The notes: a model not told the origin generated them from the sequence alone. Numbered from the stretch's first letter, positions 45,437 through 54,517 are shown. The stretch is DNA of 64,000 nt from CAZDET01 sp964504335 (GCA_964504335.1 CAZDET010000001.1:128399-192398), one strand, 5' to 3'. Translations and numbers: made by a program.

Positions 45437-46225
45437 ATGGACAGAAACACCAGAATGAGTCAGTTTGACGCTTACTTTAAATCTGCTTTCACTGTTGATA
45501 ATGTCATCTTTGGTTTTGACGACGCTGATTTAAAAGTCTTGTTGATCCGACGGATGGAGGCTCCCTACGAGGGGCAATGGGCCTTACCGGGCTACTTCGT
45601 TCGACAGGACGAAGAGCTGGACGCCGCCGCAGAACGGGTACTGCACGAAGTAACGGGCTTGCAGGATGTATTTCTCGAGCAAGTGAAGACCTTCGGCGCC
45701 GTCGAACGGCACCCCTTCGGTCGCGTCATCACCGTGGCCTACTTCTCCCTGGTTAAAATCAGCAACTACACCCCTCGCCCGGATATTAAGCTGGCGCAGG
45801 AGGTAGCGTGGTTCAGCCTTTCTTCTTTAGTGGAATTGGCCTTCGATCACCAGGAAATTCTCACCGTTTGTTTCGATCGACTCAAGTGGATGGTGCGAAC
45901 CCGCCCGGTCGGGTTTGAGCTGCTCCCCCCGAAATTTACCCTCACCGAATTGCAGCATCTGTACGAAGCCATTCTGGAGACTAAGCTCGACAAGCGCAAC
46001 TTTCGCAAAAAAGTGCTTTCGATGGAACTCGTCACGGACCTGGAGGAAATGCAGGAAGGGGTTGCCCACCGGCCCGCCCGGCTCTATTCCTTCAATAGCG
46101 CAAAGTATGAACAGTTCTTAGAGGAAGGGTTCAGCTTTGACCTGAAGGAGTCAAAGCGGATCCGCGAGCAGCTGGACACCGGGACGGCCAAGCCGAAGTT
46201 CCTGCGCAAACAAGTAGCTCAATAA
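45437..46225 (+). CDS. Nudix-related transcriptional regulator (NrtR-like)
   Basis: 262 residues from ATG 45437 (ATG 45455, giving MSQFDAYFKS, is equally possible). A Nudix-fold domain (NVIFGFDDADLKVLLIRR ... WALPGYFVRQDEELDAAAER) is followed by a winged-helix domain near residues 165-225 (KFTLTELQHLYEAILETKLD, RNFRKKVLSME). The Nudix box is degenerate: where the consensus has REUxEExGU the protein reads RVLHEVTGL, so catalytic glutamates are lost. This is the build of NrtR regulators, which use the Nudix fold to sense a nucleotide-sugar such as ADP-ribose and control NAD or sugar genes. No target operon is adjacent. Confidence 0.82.
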   Translation: MDRNTRMSQFDAYFKSAFTVDNVIFGFDDADLKVLLIRRMEAPYEGQWALPGYFVRQDEELDAAAERVLHEVTGLQDVFLEQVKTFGAVERHPFGRVITVAYFSLVKISNYTPRPDIKLAQEVAWFSLSSLVELAFDHQEILTVCFDRLKWMVRTRPVGFELLPPKFTLTELQHLYEAILETKLDKRNFRKKVLSMELVTDLEEMQEGVAHRPARLYSFNSAKYEQFLEEGFSFDLKESKRIREQLDTGTAKPKFLRKQVAQ

Positions 46226-46230
46226 TTGCT

Positions 46231-47019
46231 TCAGAAGCGATCTCCCCGACCGGTGTACACGTCTACGCGTTCGAAGAGATCGGTCTGACTACGGGTCATC
46301 TCCGCCCATTTGTTGATGTCTGCCAGCCGGGCCCCCAGCCGTTCGCGGTAAAAAAAGAGGGTGCGGGTTTTCGATTCTCCCGGCAATTCCAACCGCCCGT
46401 TATCGATGCGAAATTGAGTGTAGATACCTTCTGGTAAATCGATCCGTCCCAACCCCAGCGCCTCCAGTTCCGCGATAGCCTGATTGGCAGCGGCCTGATC
46501 GTCGGTATACCGAATCATCCCCCACACGAGGGAAGGAGGTGTGCGCAGGAGTTCCGTCTGGGCAACGGTGATCCCTACCGGATCGAAGAAACTCAGCCGG
46601 TACCGGTCGGGCAGTATGTTTAGAATGCCTTCGTTGGCAACGAGATTCTGGAGGCGGACCTCGATATCGTACACATTGTCGAGCAGCCTGCCCGGCGATA
46701 CTACTTCGTTGCCAAACGAGGTCCCCGGACGGCAATCCGAGGCATAGTCCACTCGGTCGATATTTAGTTGGATGCTTTTGGAGTCGATCAGGTTGATGTC
46801 CGCTACAATGTTAGCGGTGTCACAGTTAACTGCTTGCCGGGTGGTAATTTCCACCTCGAGGCGGTTGCCCGTCGGGCTGAGATGCTCCCGCATCTCCAAT
46901 CGAAATTCTGCCTCCAGGCGCGGTACGAACAGCACCTCGTCCGCTCCCTGAAATGTACAGCCCATGTACGAGAGAATTGCGCTAACTAGTAAGAGTAGGG
47001 TACCGGTCTTTTTATACAC
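46231..47019 (-). CDS. Predicted lipoprotein of unknown function
   Basis: 262 residues from a GTG start at 47019. The first residues (YKKTGTLLLLVSAILSYMGC) form a signal peptide with a lipobox-like end and C21 as lipid site. The rest looks like beta-rich secreted protein: LEVEITTRQAVNCDTANIV, LLDNVYDIEVRLQNLV and RLELPGESKTRTLFFYRERL. I do not recognise a family. It is convergent with the Nudix-type gene (5 bp between stops) and divergent from the alpha/beta-hydrolase-like gene, the two GTG starts abutting at a CACGTG palindrome. Confidence 0.65.
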   Translation of the reverse strand: MYKKTGTLLLLVSAILSYMGCTFQGADEVLFVPRLEAEFRLEMREHLSPTGNRLEVEITTRQAVNCDTANIVADINLIDSKSIQLNIDRVDYASDCRPGTSFGNEVVSPGRLLDNVYDIEVRLQNLVANEGILNILPDRYRLSFFDPVGITVAQTELLRTPPSLVWGMIRYTDDQAAANQAIAELEALGLGRIDLPEGIYTQFRIDNGRLELPGESKTRTLFFYRERLGARLADINKWAEMTRSQTDLFERVDVYTGRGDRF

Positions 47020-47886
47020 GTGAAGCGTTTATACCTTCTAACGAGCCGTAGGAATAAATGCTGCTTTTTCGAACAACAATTTGGGCAGAAAATACTTCCA
47101 GCTCATAAATACGGTGATTTGGATGCAATTCCGCTTCTTTTAGTACACGGCAACGGTGGTGGAAACAGCCGCTTCGCCCGCATTCGCCCGCAGTTGGATC
47201 ACTCGACTTCCGTAGCGGTCCGCCCGGTATTCCCCAACCTCCCTGGTTTTGAAGGCCGCCCCCTGCCCGAGGCCGACGACGGTTGGGCGCCCTTCCTGGA
47301 GGCACTCGACCGGGCGCTGCCGGATCGGTCTGGCAATTGGGTACTGTACGGCCACGGGATTGGTGGAAGTTTGTTGTTGGAATGGGCCGCCCGGGGCCTG
47401 CCCGAAGGCCTTCAGGTTCGGCAAGTGCTCTTGCATGCCCCCATCGGAGCGAGTTTGCAATACCGCTTTTTTCCGAAACTCATGCGCCCAAAACCAATTC
47501 GGCGCCTGTTGCACTGGCTCATTTATCAGCCGGCCTTACAAGGGCTTTGGGAACGGCGCTTGTTCTCCAACCCCGAGCAGATACCCCGCGAATTTCGCCG
47601 GCAGTTTTTTCAGGATTACCGCCACTGTGCCGCCTTCGAACCTTTTTTCGACCTGATTACCCCCGAATGGTACCAGTCCGTGCTGCGGCGCCTGCCTCCG
47701 GATCTGCCCGTCTACTTTTGGTGGGGGGCCGATGAGCGGGTGGTAGCCGCCAAGCACCTCGAGCACTGGCAGTCTGATTTTCCGAATGCTCCGGTGGAGA
47801 TCATTCCGGGCTGGGATCACTTCCCCATGCTCGATCACCCCGAAGCCTTTGCCAATCGGCTCCTCCAACACCTCGCTCAACTATGA
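47020..47886 (+). CDS. Alpha/beta-hydrolase-fold protein lacking the nucleophile serine
   Basis: 288 residues from GTG 47020; the start is uncertain because no ATG is in frame before the conserved part. LLLVHGNGGGNSRFARI is the oxyanion-hole strand. The nucleophile elbow, normally GxSxG, reads YGHGIGG with G113 in place of Ser. An acidic turn (WWGADERVV) and a late histidine (GWDHFPML) remain. With Ser missing it is probably not a classical esterase; it may be a binding protein or use another residue. Its stop overlaps the start of the PEP-synthase-like gene (ATGA), so the two products are likely made together. Confidence 0.75.
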   Translation: MKRLYLLTSRRNKCCFFEQQFGQKILPAHKYGDLDAIPLLLVHGNGGGNSRFARIRPQLDHSTSVAVRPVFPNLPGFEGRPLPEADDGWAPFLEALDRALPDRSGNWVLYGHGIGGSLLLEWAARGLPEGLQVRQVLLHAPIGASLQYRFFPKLMRPKPIRRLLHWLIYQPALQGLWERRLFSNPEQIPREFRRQFFQDYRHCAAFEPFFDLITPEWYQSVLRRLPPDLPVYFWWGADERVVAAKHLEHWQSDFPNAPVEIIPGWDHFPMLDHPEAFANRLLQHLAQL

Positions 47887-49946
47887 CCAAGCTCGAACAA
47901 CAACAGTGGATGCAGCAGCTGGGCCTTCCTGTACCTCCATTTGTGGGGCTATCCTTCGATGCTTTCCGGACCGATACCAAACCAGCCCTCCCACTCCGCC
48001 CGCCCCTGGCGGTTCGATCCTCCTTTTCGGCGGAAGACGGCGACCAAAACAGCTACGCGGGGCATTTCGTCACCCGACTGAGCATTGCTCCGGAGGCGCT
48101 GCCCGAAGCTATCCACGAGGTATTCGACAGCTATCCGCGGCAGGTGGGAGAATCCGTCCTAATCCAGGAGCAGGTCGAAGCCGATTTCAGCGGCGTGGTA
48201 TTCGCTTGGCGAACTGGCGTCTGGCGGGTAGAATTAATCCCGGGAGCGGGCGAGCAACTGGTCAGCGGCAAGGTGAATCCGGACACCTTCCTGCTTCCGC
48301 GCTTTGACCGGATGGATGTTTTTTTCGCGCGCTGGTGGCCCTTCTGGCAGGGTTTGCCTAACCACCCCAAACTCACTCCCAGCCTGATTGAGCTATCCTC
48401 CGGTATCAACCGCCTGCTGCGGGAAGCGCCCGATGCCCCCGGATTAGACGTGGAGTTTTGCATTGCCAAAGGAAAGCTGTATTTCCTGCAGGCCCGCCCA
48501 CTCACCACCCCGGAAGAGGAAGAGCACCTGCTGACCAGTGCCAACCACAAAGAAATTTTACCGGAGCGGCCTTCCGCGCTCATGCGCGACCTCATTGCCC
48601 GGTCGGGGCCGCGCTTGTACGATTACTATCGCCAATTCGATTCTACCCTTCCTGCCTACTCCTTCATCCATTCGTCCGGTGGCATGCCCTGGATCAACCT
48701 CTCCGCCCTATTGGATACGATGATCCATTGGGGCATCCCGACGCGACTCGTGACGGACAATGTGGGTGCGGATGATCCCTACCGAGTCGGCATTCGCCCG
48801 TGGCGGGTCATCGCCAAGCTCGGGCCCTTCTTCGGGGCAGCCCGCAAGCAGCTCGGCGCAGTGCGGCAGGCCCGGCAATGGACGAAGGCCGAGAGCCGTA
48901 AATTACCGCTCCGCCAAACCGAAAGAGCAACCACCTGGGCGGACCGTCCAGCCGAAGCGTTTGACGCCTGGTGGGAAGATGCCGGGCGAATCTACGTAGG
49001 CCTGGTCAGTCAAATGCAGGGACTTACCGCTGCCGTGTCCGGCGGGTTGGCCCTTCTCAATCGGTTGAACCTTGCCGACCGGCTCGACTCTTTCCAGTCG
49101 AGAAGTTCCGATTACTTTCAGGCCTATCGACGCCTGCGGGCGGGGCAGCTCCCACTGGAGGAATTCCTGGCGGAATTTGGGCACCGCGGCTTCTACGAAA
49201 GCGACCTGGGGCAACGGCGCTTTTCGGAGTGGGCCGACACCGAATGGGCTGCCCTGCTGGATACGGAGGCGCTCCCGCCTTCTCCGAAAAAAAGAGAACG
49301 AGGCACCTCTGTCCAGTGGCTCCTCCAGCCCATCGCAACCCCGCTGTTGGCCAGGGAAGCCCTCCGACACGAAGCCATGCACCTTTTTGCCCAACTGCGG
49401 CGGGAATTGCTCGACGCCCTGCCGGCTCCACCCGATCCCTTCGAATCCACTTTCTCCCAACTATCGGATCAACTCAGCGGTAAACCGGTGCCATCCCATG
49501 GCATGCCCCAGCCCGTGGGATGGGATATGGATACCTTCCTCGCCAATCAGTTGGGCCGCCGGTTGCCCGTCGAATCGCTGGCTACGTTCGGTACCCGCCA
49601 AGTGCAGCCGCTCGGGATTTATCCAGGCCAGGTGCGCGGTCGGGTTTGGCGCGTCCACCAGGTAGACCAGCAGCAGCTTCAATTGCCCGCGTTTCGACCC
49701 ATCGTATTGGTAGCAGATGCACTCAGCCCCGGTTTCATCCCCTATTTCTCGGAGGTGGATGCCGTAGTCGCTTACACCGGCGGCTTGCTGTCGCACGCCG
49801 CCATCGTACTCCGCGAACAGCAGATTCCGTCGGTTACCCAACTAGCTCCGGACCAAACCTTTCGCACGGGCGATTGGGTGGAGGTAGACGGCCGGATCGG
49901 CAAGGTAGTGACCATTAACGCTCCCGACCGTCTGAATTTTTCGTAG
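47883..49946 (+). CDS. PEP-synthase/PPDK-like phosphotransferase
   Basis: 687 residues. The N-terminal part has the ATP-grasp-like PEP/pyruvate-dikinase binding domain (LAVRSSFSAEDGDQNSYAGH, ESVLIQEQVEADFSGVVF, DVEFCIAKGKLYFLQARPLT). The C-terminal part is the swivelling phosphohistidine domain with VVAYTGGLLSHAAIVLREQQ; H638 is the expected phosphorylated residue. The PEP/pyruvate barrel of true PPDK is absent, so the plan is closer to rifampicin phosphotransferase or other ATP-dependent dikinases that modify a small molecule. The central region (about 235-560) is unassigned and presumably binds the acceptor. It is coupled to the upstream hydrolase-fold gene by a 4-bp overlap. Confidence 0.8.
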   Translation: MTKLEQQQWMQQLGLPVPPFVGLSFDAFRTDTKPALPLRPPLAVRSSFSAEDGDQNSYAGHFVTRLSIAPEALPEAIHEVFDSYPRQVGESVLIQEQVEADFSGVVFAWRTGVWRVELIPGAGEQLVSGKVNPDTFLLPRFDRMDVFFARWWPFWQGLPNHPKLTPSLIELSSGINRLLREAPDAPGLDVEFCIAKGKLYFLQARPLTTPEEEEHLLTSANHKEILPERPSALMRDLIARSGPRLYDYYRQFDSTLPAYSFIHSSGGMPWINLSALLDTMIHWGIPTRLVTDNVGADDPYRVGIRPWRVIAKLGPFFGAARKQLGAVRQARQWTKAESRKLPLRQTERATTWADRPAEAFDAWWEDAGRIYVGLVSQMQGLTAAVSGGLALLNRLNLADRLDSFQSRSSDYFQAYRRLRAGQLPLEEFLAEFGHRGFYESDLGQRRFSEWADTEWAALLDTEALPPSPKKRERGTSVQWLLQPIATPLLAREALRHEAMHLFAQLRRELLDALPAPPDPFESTFSQLSDQLSGKPVPSHGMPQPVGWDMDTFLANQLGRRLPVESLATFGTRQVQPLGIYPGQVRGRVWRVHQVDQQQLQLPAFRPIVLVADALSPGFIPYFSEVDAVVAYTGGLLSHAAIVLREQQIPSVTQLAPDQTFRTGDWVEVDGRIGKVVTINAPDRLNFS

Positions 49947-50142
49947 GGACCAGTATTGAGTTTATAAATTATTTAATATTTTGCCTATACAATATTCGCG
50001 GGCAGAAGGTGTTTATTTTTTATCCACTCGTGTTCCCAAGCATCGAACACTCTGATTCAAACCTCTGCACCAGCGGATAAGCGCCCGATAATGGCGACTA
50101 TTGAATCGCTTTCCAATTTCTTCATCCAATGTAATCCTGACT

Positions 50143-51786
50143 ATGTCCCAAAGTAGAATTACTTCGGTCTTGATCTTTCTGTCTTTTACCCTCACCCTCA
50201 GTGCCCAGAGTAAATGCACCGAAGGAGACTGCATCAATGGATACGGTACCTGCGTGTTTCCCAACAACGCCACCTACGTCGGTGATTTTAAAGACGGGAA
50301 GCTGCACGGAAAGGGCATGCTGAAATTGCCCGACGGTAGTCGGTACATCGGCAATTGGGTCAACCAGAAGCGGGAAGGTAAAGGACGCTACACAGCACCC
50401 GACGGCAGCGAATACTTCGGCTTTTTCAAAGACAATAATTTCCACGGATCGGGAAAAATGAATTACGCCAACAAAAATGTCTATAACGGAGAATGGGCCA
50501 ACGGGCTCTACGAGGGGCAGGGAGAACTGACGTTGGCAACTGGCGACTATTACAAAGGCACCTTTCGGGCGGGCGTCCGAAATGGGATCGGCACCATGGT
50601 CTACGCCGACGGAAGCCGCTACGAAGGGGAATGGGCCAATGACAAGCGGCACGGGCGCGGCACCCTCTACTACCGGGACGGCCAGCGCATCACCGGCCAG
50701 TGGAACGAAGACCAATACCTGGTAGAAGACTGGGAGCAACTGGCCTTCGTGGGGGATACCAGCCGCCTGCGCAATTGCAATACCATCCCCTGTAATGGCG
50801 GGATAGGCAAATATCAGTACAACGACGGAACCAAATATGTAGGTAGTTTCGAAAATGGGAAACCTCACGGAAATGGTTCCGTATTCTACTTAAATGGCGA
50901 CCGCTATGACGGAGGATGGCAGAACGATATGCCCAGCGGGCAGGGCGTCATGCACTACCAAAACGGCCAATCGATCGGCGCCATCTGGAAGCAGGGCCAG
51001 CCGGTCCAGCAGTTGTTCAGCAGCAAGCGGAAAAACCGCCAGGACGTTCTGGTCGATCGCGATCCGGCCGTCAAAATATGGGCGGTCGTAGTGGGCGCTG
51101 CCCGCTACCACCACATGCCCACACTGCGCTATACCGACGACGATGCCTACCAGATATACGCCTTCCTGAAAAGTCCGGAAGGCGGGGCGCTACCCGACGA
51201 GCAAGTTCGCCTGCTAATCGACGAAGACGCGACCCGACGGGAAATTCTCCTGGCTATGCGCGACGTCTTCCTGCGGGCCGATGAGAACGACGTAGTGCTC
51301 TTTTACTTCAGTGGACACGGCCTACAGGGTGCCTTCCTGCCCGTCGATTACGACGGCTTCGGCAACCGGCTCGAGCATCAGGAAATCCGCGATGCGCTGA
51401 AGGCGACGAGGGCCAAGCACAAATTGGTGCTGGCCGATGCCTGCCACTCGGGAAGCTTGCTGGCGGCCCGCGGGCCCGTGCACATCACGCTGCGCAAATA
51501 CTACGAAGCTTTTGAAAGCAGCTCCGGAGGCACCGCCCTCCTGCTGTCGAGCAAAGGCGAAGAATACAGTTTGGAAGACGGAGGGCTGCGCTCCGGAATT
51601 TTCAGCCACTTCCTGATTCAGGGGCTAAAGGGTGCAGCCGACACGAACAAGAACAAAATCGTGACCGTACAGGAGTTGTTCAACCATGTTCACCACGAAG
51701 TACGGCGCTACACGGGCAATGTACAGACTCCCACGATCACGGGCACCTACGATCGCAACATGCCGGTCTCCGTTGTCCGGCACTAA
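50143..51786 (+). CDS. Secreted MORN-repeat protein with caspase-like (C14) domain, copy 1
   Basis: 547 residues from ATG 50143; a TTG 14 codons upstream is in frame but the signal peptide begins here (MSQSRITSVLIFLSFTLTLS). MORN repeats of about 23 residues (YVGDFKDGKLHGKG, YIGNWVNQKREGKG, YEGEWANDKRHGRG, YVGSFENGKPHGNG) fill residues 25-285 in two blocks, each opened by a cysteine pair (CTEGDC, CNTIPC). The C-terminal caspase-fold domain begins IWAVVVGAARYHHMPTLRY; its dyad is H392 (YFSGHG) and C434 (LADACHSGS). MORN repeats bind lipids or partners; the protease should cut after basic residues if like metacaspases. Tandem with a paralogue 164 bp downstream. Confidence 0.88.
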   Translation: MSQSRITSVLIFLSFTLTLSAQSKCTEGDCINGYGTCVFPNNATYVGDFKDGKLHGKGMLKLPDGSRYIGNWVNQKREGKGRYTAPDGSEYFGFFKDNNFHGSGKMNYANKNVYNGEWANGLYEGQGELTLATGDYYKGTFRAGVRNGIGTMVYADGSRYEGEWANDKRHGRGTLYYRDGQRITGQWNEDQYLVEDWEQLAFVGDTSRLRNCNTIPCNGGIGKYQYNDGTKYVGSFENGKPHGNGSVFYLNGDRYDGGWQNDMPSGQGVMHYQNGQSIGAIWKQGQPVQQLFSSKRKNRQDVLVDRDPAVKIWAVVVGAARYHHMPTLRYTDDDAYQIYAFLKSPEGGALPDEQVRLLIDEDATRREILLAMRDVFLRADENDVVLFYFSGHGLQGAFLPVDYDGFGNRLEHQEIRDALKATRAKHKLVLADACHSGSLLAARGPVHITLRKYYEAFESSSGGTALLLSSKGEEYSLEDGGLRSGIFSHFLIQGLKGAADTNKNKIVTVQELFNHVHHEVRRYTGNVQTPTITGTYDRNMPVSVVRH

Positions 51787-51950
51787 ATACACAACGCGAG
51801 GCAGGCAACGGCCGCTCGCTCATTCATCCGAAATTTTCACAAGCAATTATCACCCAAATAACCGTACATGGAGTAAACCACTTTTATCCACATCCCATGA
51901 CCGAGTACCGACATTAAAGAGCGGTATCCGAGCTAAACGCAGTACATAAG

Positions 51951-53909
51951 ATGAGAAAATTTCTACACACGACGAGCTATCTCTTCCTTTTCCTGAGCCC
52001 TCTCTGCGTAATGAGCCAGTGCTTGAAGGGCAACTGCCAGGAAGGCGAGGGCGTCATGGTCTTCGAAGACGGATCGCGCTACATCGGTTCGTTTGAAGCG
52101 GGCCTTCCTTCCGGCGAGGGCATGCTATTTTACACGGATCGCAGCCGCTACGTCGGAAATTTTGTAAAGGGGCGCCCTCACGGTAAGGGCGTAACCATTT
52201 CCCCCGAAGGCGAACGTACCTCCGGCACCTTTTCCGATGGTCAGCAGGTGCAGGGCATCGATGCTGCGTTTCCGGAAGAGTTGCTGGCCCGAGGCACCGA
52301 CTTCGACCAGACGGGTTGTGTGTCTGGCGATTGCCGCAACGGACAGGGTACCTACATCATGCGAGACGGGGCGATTTACATCGGCGAGTTCCGCGATGGA
52401 GAAATCCACGGCAATGGCATCTGCTACTACCGCGACGGCAGCCGCTACCACGGCGAATGGAAGCACCGCCGCCCGGATGGGCAGGGTACCAAAATTTGGC
52501 CCGACGGCCGCCGACAGGCCGGCCGTTGGTCGCGTGGCCTTCCCGTCGATAGCCGCGGCAATGTACTGCTGCCGCAAGGGCGAGTTACCCCGCAAACCGC
52601 TGGCATGACCAACCAATCCGGCTGCCTGGAAGGCAACTGCAACAACGGCGTCGGCCTGTTTGCCTATCCCGACGGAAGCCGCTACCGAGGCTACTTCCGC
52701 AGCGGCAAACCGCACGGCAACGGCCGCTTCGACTATCCAAACGGCGACACCTACCAGGGGCAATTCGAAAATGGCCTCCCCCACGGCCAGGGTTCCCGAA
52801 TCAGCCACCTCGACAACAAGACGATCAGCGGACGCTGGGTCCAGGGCGAATACGTGCCCAATACACCTCAGATCGGCTGTATCGAGGGCGATTGTAATAA
52901 CGGCACCGGCACCTATCTCTACCGCGATGGCATCCGCTACATCGGAGGCTTCCGCAACGGCCGCGCAAATGGCTACGGGCAGGTGTTCTACCAAAATGGC
53001 AACCGCTACGAAGGGGGCATGCAAAACGATAAACTGCACGGATACGGTACTTACTACCACGAAGACGGCCGCGTCCTCCGCGGTCAGTGGGAGCAAAACT
53101 CCTTCGTAGGAGGGGCCATGCCCGAGTCCTACCAATCCGTCTCCCCGGCAACCGTACAGCCTCAGAAGCGCCCGGTCGACGACCGCCGCAATATCAAAAT
53201 GTGGGCCGTTGTTATCGGCATTTCCGACTACGATCACATGCCCGTATTGCGCTACCCCGACGACGACGCCTACCGCATCTACGCCTTCCTGAAAAGCCCC
53301 GAAGGTGGAGCCATCCCCGACGAGCGGCTCGAACTCCTGATCGACGATCAGGCCACCAAAAACAATATCAAAAACACCATGAAACGGCTCTTCAGCAAGG
53401 CCGGCTCGAATGACCTGATCTTCGTATACTTCAGTGGCCACGGACTACCCGGCGCCTTTCTGCCCATCGATTACGACGGCTTCGAAAATCAACTCTTCCA
53501 TTCCGAATTCAGGAGCATCCTCGATCAAAGCAAAGCGAAGTACAAACTCTGCCTGGCCGATGCCTGCCACTCCGGTAGCCTGCTGGCCGCTCGCGGCGGC
53601 GATACGCCCAGCCTGCTCAGCAAGTACTACGAAACACTGGCAGAAGCCAAAGCCGGAACGGCCCTGATCATGTCTAGTAAGTCCAACGAAACCTCGCTCG
53701 AATCCAGCGGTCTTCGTCAGGGCGTCTTCAGCCACTACGTGATCCGTGGCCTGAAAGGTGAGGCCGATCAGAATATGGATCGTATCGTCAATATCGAAGA
53801 GCTGTTCAACTACGTACAGCGCAACGTGCGCGCCTATACCAGCAAGAAGCAAAGCCCCATGATTCAGGGCGACTTCGACCCCAACATGACCGTCTCCGTC
53901 GTCCGGTAA
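51951..53909 (+). CDS. Secreted MORN-repeat protein with caspase-like (C14) domain, copy 2
   Basis: 652 residues. A signal peptide (MRKFLHTTSYLFLFLSPLCV) is followed by four MORN blocks, each starting with a CxxGxC unit: CLKGNC, CVSGDC, CLEGNC and CIEGDC, with units such as YRGYFRSGKPHGNGRF and YEGGMQNDKLHGYGTY. The caspase domain starts MWAVVIGISDYDHMPVLRYP and keeps the dyad H497 (YFSGHG) and C539 (LADACHSGS). It is close to copy 1 in the protease domain but has twice the number of MORN blocks, so expansion or loss of blocks has occurred since duplication. A strong terminator follows 15 bp after the stop. Confidence 0.88.
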   Translation: MRKFLHTTSYLFLFLSPLCVMSQCLKGNCQEGEGVMVFEDGSRYIGSFEAGLPSGEGMLFYTDRSRYVGNFVKGRPHGKGVTISPEGERTSGTFSDGQQVQGIDAAFPEELLARGTDFDQTGCVSGDCRNGQGTYIMRDGAIYIGEFRDGEIHGNGICYYRDGSRYHGEWKHRRPDGQGTKIWPDGRRQAGRWSRGLPVDSRGNVLLPQGRVTPQTAGMTNQSGCLEGNCNNGVGLFAYPDGSRYRGYFRSGKPHGNGRFDYPNGDTYQGQFENGLPHGQGSRISHLDNKTISGRWVQGEYVPNTPQIGCIEGDCNNGTGTYLYRDGIRYIGGFRNGRANGYGQVFYQNGNRYEGGMQNDKLHGYGTYYHEDGRVLRGQWEQNSFVGGAMPESYQSVSPATVQPQKRPVDDRRNIKMWAVVIGISDYDHMPVLRYPDDDAYRIYAFLKSPEGGAIPDERLELLIDDQATKNNIKNTMKRLFSKAGSNDLIFVYFSGHGLPGAFLPIDYDGFENQLFHSEFRSILDQSKAKYKLCLADACHSGSLLAARGGDTPSLLSKYYETLAEAKAGTALIMSSKSNETSLESSGLRQGVFSHYVIRGLKGEADQNMDRIVNIEELFNYVQRNVRAYTSKKQSPMIQGDFDPNMTVSVVR

Positions 53910-53924
53910 CCGGCAGATATTCCC

Positions 53925-53968
53925 AAAAAGCCCGGCATCCTTGTCCATAAAGGTGCCGGGCTTTTTTC
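53925..53968 (+). terminator. Rho-independent terminator after the MORN-caspase pair
   Basis: AAAAGCCCGGCATCC (53926-53940), a loop of 11, then GGTGCCGGGCTTTTTT: a GC-rich stem followed by a T tract. AAAAAG on the left also gives a U tract on the other strand, but only the plus strand has a gene ending here. Confidence 0.85.
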
Positions 53969-54100
53969 AATTATAGAAATTTTAATATTTTTACAGCGCA
54001 ATCACTTCTCCTACATCACTCCCTTTATTTTTTCCCTGTCCCTCACTCTGCACTCTACCAATTTCTTGAACAAATTTTATATCACCAGTCATGTATTGAT

Positions 54101-54484
54101 ATGGGTGTACCACGTATTCTTTTGGTAGACGACAATTCTCTGGAGCAGAAAATCTTATCCCTTTCAATCAAAAGGGCCGGAGCTCCCGTCCAACTCGTTG
54201 GATACTCCAACCCGGAAGCCGCATTGGAATACCTTCGCCAGCTTCCCGCTGAGGAATGGCCCGATTTTGTCGTAGTCGACATAAATATGCCGAAGCTCAG
54301 CGGCTTCGACTTTTATCAGATGTTAGAGGCAATAAAGGCAGGAAAGCACGCGCATGCCCAATTCTTCCTGGCATCCGCGTACGTTCACCGGAGAGATATT
54401 CAGCGCGCACAACGAATAACATACCTCTCCGGCATTCTGGAGAAACCTCTTACGCTGCAATCTTTTTACGCACAGACTGCTTGA
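54101..54484 (+). CDS. Single-domain response regulator (CheY-like)
   Basis: 127 residues, a bare receiver domain. RILLVDDNSLEQKILSLSI carries the acidic pair (D10-D11 region), FVVVDINMPKLSGFDFYQML contains the phosphorylated Asp, and ILEKPLTLQSFY the conserved Lys. It has no DNA-binding output. It faces a second response regulator and a PAS histidine kinase on the other strand, converging with them, which suggests a shared phosphorelay. Confidence 0.9.
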   Translation: MGVPRILLVDDNSLEQKILSLSIKRAGAPVQLVGYSNPEAALEYLRQLPAEEWPDFVVVDINMPKLSGFDFYQMLEAIKAGKHAHAQFFLASAYVHRRDIQRAQRITYLSGILEKPLTLQSFYAQTA

Positions 54485-54517
54485 GCACTTAGAGAGGCTT
54501 TGTGAGCCGCTCTCCGA

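Noticed and set aside
52125..53441. 438-codon minus-strand frame opposite the second MORN-caspase gene
   Set aside because: Ala/Val-rich shadow generated by the repeated Gly/Asp/Tyr codons of the MORN units; no signal or domain.
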